NCBI RefSeq assembly: GCF_050574275.1
Contig: NZ_CP192260.1
Coordinates: forward strand, 868,001-932,000
From: Virgibacillus_F flavescens
Lineage (GTDB): Bacteria; Bacillota; Bacilli; Bacillales; Amphibacillaceae
Direction: 5' to 3'
Length of the DNA stretch: 64,000 bases
The notes below the pieces were generated by a model. It saw only the letters and a program-made list of their open reading frames with translations, was not told where the DNA came from and ran no database searches. Of this stretch, positions 57,325-64,000 are shown piece after piece (within the stretch, counting starts at the first letter, position 1; the number at the start of each line of letters is the position of its first letter). The translations under genes and the position numbers were made by a program.

Positions 57325-58287
57325 ATGAAAACTAAGTTGAATACTAATAGCCGCTCAACCTATATTTACACATATGCATTTCCAGAGGATGAAAGAGAAT
57401 TATGTTCACTAGAAATGCGCGCTTTTTTTGGGGAAGAATCCAAATCTAAGGTTTTGGAAAGCTTTGTAGAAGTTGACCCTAGTAGAAGCCCGTTTATGAA
57501 GGAAAGAATTCGTGTGATTTATGAAGGGGAAACCTTTCAGGATTTGCTGACACAAGTACCGAATTTAAAATTAGGCGACGCAACGTTCAAGGTGACTTAT
57601 GTGAAAAATGTGGACCTTGCCAAAGCTGAAAAAGCAGTTTTTAAGGAACGGCGACGTGTCGAACGGGAGATTGGGTTACATGTTACAGGTATTGCTGATC
57701 TGGATCACCCTGCCCGATTATTTGGAGTAATGTATGCAAATGGGCGCTGGGTATTCGGCGATTATACGAAAAGTGAGTCTATTTGGTATCAGCATCAAAA
57801 AAAACCACATAATTACTCGACCGCTCTTAGTACACGTGACGCAAGAGCAATTGTGAATATCGCTATTCCGAATCCAAGCGGAATAAAGGCAATTGATCCT
57901 TGCTGTGGAATTGGGACCGTATTAGTAGAAGCTCAATCAATGGAAATTGATATCGTGGGAAGCGACCTGAATTATCTTATCCTCGACGGAGCACGGGAAA
58001 ACATTGCTTATTTTGGATTTACTGGTGAAATAAAGCTAGCAGATATCCGGGATATCACTGGACATTATGATGTAGCGATTATCGACTTACCATATAATTT
58101 ATGCTCCGTCTTAACGGCGGACGAGCAGCTGGAAATGCTCCAAAGTGCGCGCAGGTTTGCAGAGAAGGTGGTTGTGATAACGATTGATCCAATTGATGAT
58201 ACCCTTTTAACAGCTGGGTTTACGATTGTTGATCGAGCTTTTGCTAAAAAAGGGCTGTTTACCCGTGAAGTACTTGTATGTAAGTAA
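57325..58287 (+). CDS. TRM11-like SAM-dependent RNA methyltransferase
   Basis: A protein of about 320 aa whose C-terminal half is a Rossmann methylase: KAIDPCCGIGTVLVEAQSM for SAM binding and IDLPYNLCS as the DPPY-type catalytic motif. That catalytic motif is typical of amino-methylating enzymes such as the tRNA guanine-10 N2 methylases. The N-terminal half is a poorly conserved substrate-binding region. The start may be ATG 57325 or TTG 57337, the latter with AAAGGA at better spacing. It stands alone, and its exact RNA target is unknown. Confidence 0.78.
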   Translation: MKTKLNTNSRSTYIYTYAFPEDERELCSLEMRAFFGEESKSKVLESFVEVDPSRSPFMKERIRVIYEGETFQDLLTQVPNLKLGDATFKVTYVKNVDLAKAEKAVFKERRRVEREIGLHVTGIADLDHPARLFGVMYANGRWVFGDYTKSESIWYQHQKKPHNYSTALSTRDARAIVNIAIPNPSGIKAIDPCCGIGTVLVEAQSMEIDIVGSDLNYLILDGARENIAYFGFTGEIKLADIRDITGHYDVAIIDLPYNLCSVLTADEQLEMLQSARRFAEKVVVITIDPIDDTLLTAGFTIVDRAFAKKGLFTREVLVCK

Positions 58288-58346
58288 GAGTAGCAACGCA
58301 TTTGTGTTGCACTCTTTTTTTCTGAATCGAAATTCCCACTCGGTTA

Positions 58347-59105
58347 TTACATATTTTTACTTTGCTGAAGAAGTTTCGATTCTCCAGTCCGTTCCCATTC
58401 TTCTACAGTTTCGTAGGCACTTTCAGGTGTATATCCTTTTCCTACAAGAACTCCCATTAAAATAAATTCCTGGAGTATATGGGTAGCATTTATTCCTCTT
58501 TCCACATCCTCGAGCCCTTCCTCCACCAGGAAGTTCGTGTGCTTAATCCATTCGTCAGGAGTCTTGCCAGCAATTATCGGAGATTTATTATCATGGTCAT
58601 GCATAGCGTCTGCTTTCGTAACATGAACCGTACCAAATGGATGATTTGGTGGAGCGTATATAGAATAAAGCTTTAGTGGAACGTTGCCCGTATTAATCAG
58701 GTTATGCCACGTCCCTGCAGGTATCATAATTGCGGAATCATCATAGATATACCGTTCGAAGGTAAATTCATTTTTGTTTTGGCCCATTCGAACAACGCCC
58801 TGACCTTGTTCAACACGTAAGAATTGATCAACGTCTGGATGCATTTCAAGTCCAATATCTTCGCCAGGACGGAGACTCATTAACGTAACTTGTAAATGTT
58901 TCCCTGTCCATATTGCTGTGCGATAGGTATTGTTTAACTTTGTTGCTTCATTGATATTTAGTACAAATGGATTTGGTCCATAATCGCCTAATAGAGCATT
59001 TTCATTATTAGAATGTCCCCAGTTAGCAGTCTCTCTTTGATAGGTATACATTGGTGGGTTGGCGTAATAAGAATATTGACATGGACATACATAAGGATAA
59101 TACAT
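58347..59105 (-). CDS. Cupin-domain protein
   Basis: The 252-aa protein starts with a Tyr/Pro/Cys-rich stretch (MYYPYVCPCQYSYYANPPMY) like those of spore-coat proteins. A cupin barrel follows, with SLRPGEDIGLEMHPDVDQFL for motif 1 and IPAGTWHNLINTG for motif 2; the His and Glu metal ligands are present. The C-terminal 70 residues are helical. A metal-dependent enzyme or a coat-associated protein are both possible. A GGAGTGG site precedes the ATG. Confidence 0.75.
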   Translation of the reverse strand: MYYPYVCPCQYSYYANPPMYTYQRETANWGHSNNENALLGDYGPNPFVLNINEATKLNNTYRTAIWTGKHLQVTLMSLRPGEDIGLEMHPDVDQFLRVEQGQGVVRMGQNKNEFTFERYIYDDSAIMIPAGTWHNLINTGNVPLKLYSIYAPPNHPFGTVHVTKADAMHDHDNKSPIIAGKTPDEWIKHTNFLVEEGLEDVERGINATHILQEFILMGVLVGKGYTPESAYETVEEWERTGESKLLQQSKNM

Positions 59106-59316
59106 GCTTCACCACTCCTTCACAGTTTGTAAATAGCCTATGCAGTTGTGTGAGAAAAGTACTTAACTTCCAAGTAACTTTGTTAAGTAGAAACCATCGA
59201 AAAAGAGCTGATCTTTCTCCATTCTCAAAAAATTACTATATTCTCTATTAAGAACATGTTAGTATACAATAAAGAACAAAAATTTGAAGAGAAATCGTTT
59301 AGGGGGAAGGCAAGGG

Positions 59317-60534
59317 ATGGGGAAGAAACTGTACTCGAATTTTTCTAAAGCAAATCAGTTGTTAGAAGGTAATGTGTCTGTATATCTGGATTTCATTCGT
59401 GGTATATCTGCTATTTTAGTAGTAATGGAACATTTAAGTTCCCGGTTGTTTGTGGGTTATGGTAATGTGCAAAATCCTGATATTTTTACCAAGGTTCTCT
59501 ACTTACTAAATATGTTAGGAGGGCCAGCTGTAATCATTTTTTTCGTTCTTAGTGGCTTATTTATCTCAAGATCAGTACTGAAAGCAATTTTTGGAAATAG
59601 ATGGACATGGAGATCATATTTGACAAATCGCTTTTCCAGGCTATTTGTGGTGTTAATTCCTGCTTTATTACTTACACTAATTTTAGACAGTATTGCTGTA
59701 AAATTCTTTGAATATCAAATGTATGAACAAGCTTCTGCTAATTTGATGGCGTTTCTCGGAAATCTGCTTTTTCTTCAAAATATATTCGTTGGGGTTTATG
59801 GTTCAAATGCTCCATTATGGAGTCTGAATTATGAGTTCTGGTACTATATGTTGTTTCCGTTGTTGCTTTTATTGTTTTTCAGAAAAGGAAAAGCCTCAAC
59901 GTTTATTTACTTAGGGATAACTCTGCTCATTGTTTCCGCAATCGGAACTCGTATGAATTTGTATTTTTTAATATGGCTGATTGGAACATCCGTCCTTCTA
60001 TTACCAAAGTTAAATATTTTTAAGAGAGGTGTTGTTCCAATCATAGCTCTTTTGCTGTTATTTATTGCTATTCCTGTTAGACCGCTTGTAATGACCGGCA
60101 GACTCTTCACCAACGGATGGACAGAAGATTTATTTTTTGTGGATTTTTTTGTAGCAATTACTTTCGGATTTTTCATATATGCATTGTTGCATTATACATC
60201 TATTAGGTTTAAAAAAAGGGAACTTAGACGGTTCGGGAGGTTTTCGAGGTTAATTGCTGGATTTTCATTCAGTTTATATCTAATACATTACCCGATTATA
60301 AATGCGGTGTACCGTTGGGTTGAATCTAATGGTTACAAGGGTTTAGAGCCGGGAATAGTATCCATCGGAGTGGAATTAGTACTAGTTGTTCTTATTTGCA
60401 TTATTGCCTATTGCTTTTCCAGATTTACCGAAGCAAAAACACCTATAATTCGTAACCTGATTGATTCAAGAATTAGTTCATTTGTAACGGTTCGCAATAA
60501 AAAGGTATTAAAAAAACAAAAAGTTGCAGGTTGA
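59317..60534 (+). CDS. Acyltransferase-3 family membrane protein (OafA/YrhL type)
   Basis: A membrane O-acyltransferase of about 405 aa starting at ATG 59317, behind GGGGGAAGG; an upstream TTG has no ribosome site. It has about ten helices. The catalytic region DFIRGISAILVVMEHLSSRL carries the conserved His, followed by IIFFVLSGLFISRSV and YEFWYYMLFPLLLL. There is no C-terminal SGNH domain, so it is the short form. It would acetylate a cell-surface sugar or lipid; the substrate is unknown. It is a single gene with its own terminator. Confidence 0.85.
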   Translation: MGKKLYSNFSKANQLLEGNVSVYLDFIRGISAILVVMEHLSSRLFVGYGNVQNPDIFTKVLYLLNMLGGPAVIIFFVLSGLFISRSVLKAIFGNRWTWRSYLTNRFSRLFVVLIPALLLTLILDSIAVKFFEYQMYEQASANLMAFLGNLLFLQNIFVGVYGSNAPLWSLNYEFWYYMLFPLLLLLFFRKGKASTFIYLGITLLIVSAIGTRMNLYFLIWLIGTSVLLLPKLNIFKRGVVPIIALLLLFIAIPVRPLVMTGRLFTNGWTEDLFFVDFFVAITFGFFIYALLHYTSIRFKKRELRRFGRFSRLIAGFSFSLYLIHYPIINAVYRWVESNGYKGLEPGIVSIGVELVLVVLICIIAYCFSRFTEAKTPIIRNLIDSRISSFVTVRNKKVLKKQKVAG

Positions 60535-60540
60535 TAGAAA

Positions 60541-60593
60541 AGGACCCTATGGATTAACACTGTTTATAGTGTAATCCATAGGGTCCTTTTTTA
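60541..60593. terminator. Long hairpin terminator
   Basis: AGGACCCTATGGATTA / TAATCCATAGGGTCCT stem (16 bp, with an extended inner stem), followed by TTTTTT. It lies between convergent genes. Confidence 0.9.
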
Positions 60594-60614
60594 TATTGGT
60601 TCTTACGCATATAT

Positions 60615-61613
60615 CTAATTATTTTCGAACAACTGGTTATTAAGGGAACTTGAATGTGTGGTTCGATTTCTTCCTTTATTTTTGGAGTCGTATAGTGCAA
60701 AGTCAGCTTTTGCCAAGATCGTATGCTGCGTATCGTTTACATTAAATGTGGATACGCCAATACTAATTGTTATACTGAATTCGCCCCATTTTGCCTGCTC
60801 TACGTTGGAACGCAGCGTCTCTGCATAGGAAATAGCTGTTTTCTCTTCTGTTTCAGGCAAAAGAATAACGAATTCTTCCCCGCCATACCGTGCAAGGATG
60901 TCATTTTTACGTCCAACATTTTCCATTATGTGTGATAGGTTGATTAATATTTGATCACCAACCAGGTGTCCCCACGTATCATTTACTTTTTTGAAATAAT
61001 CGATGTCTATTATTAAAAGTGAAAAAGAAATAGCATGATTATTAAATAATTGAACTTGTTCATCGAGTGTATCAAGGAAAATTCTGCGATTCTTGAGCTG
61101 TGTTAAGGAATCCAGTGAAGCTAGTTTGTCCAACTCTAAATTCAGTTCCGAAAGCTGTTGCTGCTTTTCTTCATTTTCTTTATTCAGCACTTCCAATTTT
61201 GCCAGTGTTTCATTTTTTTGTTTATAGGCAATTTCTAATTTATTATGGATGGTCCGTATTTCATTTTCGTAATCAATTCTTTTTTTCATAGGTACAATAA
61301 TGCAATCAATGATTTCTTTTCCGTTTTCAGTAAACTGCCTGGCATTTAGCAAAACTGGAACTTTCTCGTTTGCCTTCGTTGTTAATGTTAAATACAACTC
61401 ATTCACAAATCCGTTTGATTGCAAGGCAGGATACAAATAAGAGTGAAAAAGAAACTTATTTGCATTGGACATTGTGTGTTCGATATGCTGTCCTACCATG
61501 TCGTCTAGCGAATAATCCAGCATGCGCAAGAAAGTCTGGTTGGCTGCTTGAATAGTTCCTTGATTGGTTAATGTGATGTAACCGCATGGCGCATAATCCA
61601 AACGATATTCCAT
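60615..61613 (-). CDS. PAS-GGDEF diguanylate cyclase
   Basis: The 332-aa protein makes the second messenger cyclic di-GMP. Residues 1-115 form a PAS sensor (YAPCGYITLTNQGTIQAANQ and the following), residues about 120-165 a coiled coil, and the rest a GGDEF domain with active site RYGGEEFVILLPE. The product-inhibition site RKND lies five residues before GGEEF, so feedback control should operate. No membrane segment is present. It lies 31 nt downstream of an RsbQ-type hydrolase on the same strand, which points to a sensing pair. Confidence 0.9.
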   Translation of the reverse strand: MEYRLDYAPCGYITLTNQGTIQAANQTFLRMLDYSLDDMVGQHIEHTMSNANKFLFHSYLYPALQSNGFVNELYLTLTTKANEKVPVLLNARQFTENGKEIIDCIIVPMKKRIDYENEIRTIHNKLEIAYKQKNETLAKLEVLNKENEEKQQQLSELNLELDKLASLDSLTQLKNRRIFLDTLDEQVQLFNNHAISFSLLIIDIDYFKKVNDTWGHLVGDQILINLSHIMENVGRKNDILARYGGEEFVILLPETEEKTAISYAETLRSNVEQAKWGEFSITISIGVSTFNVNDTQHTILAKADFALYDSKNKGRNRTTHSSSLNNQLFENN

Positions 61614-61644
61614 TTGAAACAGTCCTTTCGCTGGATTTAGTGCA

Positions 61645-62445
61645 TTAAGAATTTGATAAATATTTTTTTATAATAGCAATGGTTTCGTCCGGGTGGCTAA
61701 TGTGTGGATAATGCCCTTTTACGTCCATCACTGCAAGTTGGCTGTTTTTCAGGTTTTGCTGCAAATACTCCCCAACTCCTGCAGGAACAAAACTGTCATC
61801 TGAACACTGAATAATTAAAGATGGAATGGTAACATCAGCTAAATCATTCCGGTGATCAGATAAAAGTGTTGCTTGTAAAAATTTCTGTGTAATTGCAGGG
61901 TCATTTGAACGAAAACTCTTTTCAAGGTTTTCGGCAAGTTCAGGGCGATCCGGGTTACTCATTGCAATAGGTGCAATATGGCTTGCCCAACCTACGTAGT
62001 TCATTTCCATCATCTGGAGTAAATCGGTAATATCTGTCTCCTCAAATCCACCTTTATATTCGGCGTCATTTAAGTAATGAGGTGACGGACCGATCATAAC
62101 CATTCGTTCAAAATAATCCGGATTTTGAATTGAGGCAAGAACGCCAATCATAGCGCTGACAGAATGCCCAATAAATACTGCATTCTCAACTTCAAGCGTT
62201 TCACAGATTTCTAATAAATCTTGCGCATAGCCATGAAGAGTCTGGTACTTTTCTTCGTCGAATGAATTTCGGTCAGATGCCCCTGATCCGACATGGTCAA
62301 ATAAAATTATTCGAAAATTGTTTTCAAATGCTGGTGTAAGCTGTTTAAACATACTTTGATCTCCACCAAATCCGTGTCCAAATATGAGTGTTTGTTTCCC
62401 TTCACCGAACACGGTAACATTATTGCGAGATAGTGTATTTTTCAT
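61645..62445 (-). CDS. RsbQ-type alpha/beta hydrolase
   Basis: The 266-aa hydrolase has the nucleophile Ser95 in FIGHSVSAMIG, the Asp in IQCSDDSFVP and the catalytic His in DVKGHYPHISHP. The sequence (TLIFGHGFGGDQSMF, LFDHVGSGASD) is close to Bacillus RsbQ. RsbQ activates the PAS protein RsbP in the energy-stress branch of the SigB pathway; related hydrolases pair with other PAS proteins. Here its partner would be the PAS-GGDEF cyclase 31 nt downstream, so a small molecule handled by the hydrolase may set cyclic di-GMP levels. Confidence 0.88.
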   Translation of the reverse strand: MKNTLSRNNVTVFGEGKQTLIFGHGFGGDQSMFKQLTPAFENNFRIILFDHVGSGASDRNSFDEEKYQTLHGYAQDLLEICETLEVENAVFIGHSVSAMIGVLASIQNPDYFERMVMIGPSPHYLNDAEYKGGFEETDITDLLQMMEMNYVGWASHIAPIAMSNPDRPELAENLEKSFRSNDPAITQKFLQATLLSDHRNDLADVTIPSLIIQCSDDSFVPAGVGEYLQQNLKNSQLAVMDVKGHYPHISHPDETIAIIKKYLSNS

Positions 62446-62704
62446 TTTTTAAAACTTCCTTTATCTATGTATTTCCAGTATTTGTATAACTACTATTCTT
62501 TCATGAAAGGGGTAAACTCCGCAAGCCCTCCACCTATTCGTTATGAAATTTGACCACCTGCAATCTTGCATTACTGGAAAACAAATTCTATTCTAATTAT
62601 ATAGATATTTTTTGCATGTAGGAAAGTATAAATCCTTTCTTACTGATAAGTGCAACTAAGGCTCTGACGATGAGACAAGTTTACTAAAAGGGAGAGAACT
62701 AGCT

Positions 62705-63598
62705 GTGAAGGTCGAACAATTACATATCGGTTCTACAGAAGAGTTTATTAAATATGCTAAAAAACACAAATTGGAGTTAGACGATTCCTTTTTATACGAT
62801 GATGATTTGCGAAACTTTGTCCCAAACGAGGAAAATCCTACCTATATCATTCGAAATAAACAGGGTGAAGTCGTTGCAGCAGCTTCCCTGATAATCGATG
62901 ATTATGCTCGACGGGGGAGAAAGGCACGGTTTCGTATATTTCATTCGGAAGTCAATCATCAGCAGTATTATGACGTACTGATGAAAGCTATTTTAAAACA
63001 CACAAAAGGGTTGGAAAAAATATACATTTTTGTGCCAGTAGTAAATGAAGAGCTGGACCATGCCATTAAACAGTTGGCGTTCACGTTGGATCGCTATGCA
63101 TTTCTGCTTCTGCGGGAGGATTTAGAGGTGCCGGCGTACAACTTGCCGGATGATTACGAAATGAAGGTATTTCGATTGGGACACGACGAGGATGCATGGT
63201 GTAAGGTTCGGAATGCCAGTTTTGCTACGCTGAAAGGAAGTGAAACACCGCAAACGCCGGAAATGGTTCGGAAAATGATGACGGCAGAAGATCAAATCGA
63301 AGAAGGCGCAATGATTCTCTTTCATGAGGATAAACCTGTTGGTGTAATCAAGAGTTCAGATGATGAGTATGAAGGTCAACCGATCATGGATATTGGTCCG
63401 ATTGCCATAACGCCTGAATATCAAGGCAAGGGGCTCGGACGAATGATGCTCAGGGCAGCGCTGAATTTAGCGAAAGAAAAGGGTTATAAGCGAACTATTC
63501 TGTCCGTAAATGCTGAGAATGAATGGGCGAAGACACTATATATCCAGGAAGGGTTCAAACAGGTAGAGGCCGTGACTTGTTATCATTATTATATGTAG
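62705..63598 (+). CDS. GNAT-family acetyltransferase, double-domain size
   Basis: A 297-aa protein starting at GTG 62705 with GGGAGAG 7-13 nt upstream. The C-terminal half is an ordinary GNAT: EYEGQPIMDIGPIAITPEY, QGKGLGRMMLRAAL for acetyl-CoA binding, and VNAENEWAKTLYIQEGF. The N-terminal half (residues 1-140) is a degenerate second GNAT-like domain without an acetyl-CoA loop. Such doubles occur in aminoglycoside acetyltransferase and mycothiol synthase relatives; the substrate is unknown. It is a single gene. Confidence 0.8.
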   Translation: MKVEQLHIGSTEEFIKYAKKHKLELDDSFLYDDDLRNFVPNEENPTYIIRNKQGEVVAAASLIIDDYARRGRKARFRIFHSEVNHQQYYDVLMKAILKHTKGLEKIYIFVPVVNEELDHAIKQLAFTLDRYAFLLLREDLEVPAYNLPDDYEMKVFRLGHDEDAWCKVRNASFATLKGSETPQTPEMVRKMMTAEDQIEEGAMILFHEDKPVGVIKSSDDEYEGQPIMDIGPIAITPEYQGKGLGRMMLRAALNLAKEKGYKRTILSVNAENEWAKTLYIQEGFKQVEAVTCYHYYM

Positions 63599-63718
63599 GC
63601 ATAGAGACTGGAACAAAATTAAAAAGATTCCATGAGTCAAGTGTCGGGTCGATAAACTGGCATAATGGCAGATAAAACTTCAACCAAATCTTATTTTACA
63701 CGTAACTAAAGGATAAAA

Positions 63719-63746
63719 AGGAAGTTCTTCAATTGACGAACTTCCA
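63719..63746. terminator. Terminator of SNF2-type gene
   Basis: GGAAGTTC / GAACTTCC stem, 3 nt beyond the stop of the helicase gene. Confidence 0.65.
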
Positions 63747-63748
63747 AA

Positions 63749-64000
63749 TTATATCATTAATATCTCTTTAATATCTTCATCGGTAAGGGAGGTTGCGTTT
63801 CCTTTGCTGCCGATGATTTCGTCGACTAGATCTTTTTTTCGTTCCTGGAGTTCATTCATTTTTCCTTCAATCGTACCGCGTGTTACAAGTTTTATGACAT
63901 GAACGGTGTTGGTCTGGCCGATGCGATGTGCTCGGTCAGCTGCTTGTTCTTCAACTGCTGGATTCCACCAGAGGTCGTATAGGATAACGGTGTCGGCGCC
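63749..64000 (-). CDS. SNF2-family helicase, C-terminal fragment
   Basis: The last 83 codons of a minus-strand gene whose start lies beyond the window. The frame reads ADTVILYDLWWNPAVEEQAA, then DRAHRIGQTNTVHVIKLVTR, which are motifs V and VI of SNF2/Swi2 ATPases, with the arginine finger in HRIGQ. The tail is KMNELQERKKDLVDEIIG and ends ILMI. Bacterial members such as YwqA and HepA-like proteins act in transcription or recombination. Only the C-terminus is visible, so domain content upstream is unknown. Confidence 0.9.
   Translation of the reverse strand, partial: GADTVILYDLWWNPAVEEQAADRAHRIGQTNTVHVIKLVTRGTIEGKMNELQERKKDLVDEIIGSKGNATSLTDEDIKEILMI

Noticed and set aside
63651..63680. Possible further 21-nt array (GATAAA at 63651 and 63671)
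   Set aside because: Only two words and a step of 20 nt; too little to call.
1..64000. CRISPR arrays, rRNA and tRNA genes
   Set aside because: No identical 25-40-nt repeats with unique spacers, no Cas genes and no complete tRNA or rRNA signatures were found on either strand by reading. The 21-nt arrays are too short-unit and degenerate to be CRISPR.

Overview
The window looks like chromosome of a low-GC, spore-forming, salt-tolerant Bacillaceae (Oceanobacillus/Virgibacillus type). The reasons are strong Shine-Dalgarno sites, TTG starts, Gram-positive lipoprotein signals, and homologues of Bacillus genes (rlmH, yhcX, ydaF, gbsR, ycgT, rsbQ types). The choline-to-betaine genes and a CPA1 Na+/H+ antiporter fit a halotolerant lifestyle. 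Assignments come from reading the translated sequence; no database search was run.

Layout. 1-6.7 kb: arsenic resistance in two converging units, arsB(end)-arsC-arsD-arsA-IscA-like on + and arsR-flavoprotein-MFS on -, with three ArsR-type operators. 6.7-8.3 kb: KtrB potassium channel plus an overlapping 65-aa membrane protein. 8.4-11.5 kb: Fur-controlled siderophore binding protein and two permeases with no ATPase. 11.5-11.9 kb: a dense non-coding stretch with a Fur box, a 59-bp perfect palindrome, a 21-nt periodic array and a DnaA-box cluster. 11.9-22.8 kb: housekeeping and accessory genes (pterin dehydratase, antiporter, fused peptide permease, GNAT, HhH protein, kinase, MFS with leader-peptide attenuator, AAA ATPase, rlmH).

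22.8-28.8 kb: an AT-rich accessory island just after the rlmH 3' end, with an unknown protein, a PD-(D/E)XK nuclease-helicase, a DUF4145 protein, a membrane protein and several decayed gene fragments. 28.8-36.1 kb: self-regulated MFS/TetR, a secreted toxin-like protein with a small membrane partner, methyltransferase/Rrf2, and a two-component system. 36.2-39.1 kb: staygreen-like protein, VOC protein, and a MerR regulator divergent from a zinc alcohol dehydrogenase. 39.2-39.7 kb: a large 21-nt periodic array. 39.7-45.4 kb: osmoprotection (betA, betB, a lone betaine-binding lipoprotein, gbsR). 45.9-50.9 kb: a second, complete Fur-controlled siderophore ABC system divergent from a ferredoxin/flavodoxin reductase-like gene. 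51-64 kb: DUF899-VOC fusion, XRE regulator, mqo, GNAT-nitrilase fusion, TRM11-like methylase, cupin, acyltransferase, PAS-GGDEF cyclase with an RsbQ-type hydrolase, GNAT, and the end of an SNF2 helicase.

Two non-coding systems cut across these regions. (1) Six copies of a ~220-265 bp interspersed palindromic element have CTGAAAAA/TTTTTCAG ends, and their inner arms show compensatory changes. (2) Four intergenic arrays keep a 21-nt step although the repeated core word differs at each site (GATA, GCGC or GTATT). I consider these arrays and the leader-peptide attenuator at 19.66-19.77 kb the most novel material here.
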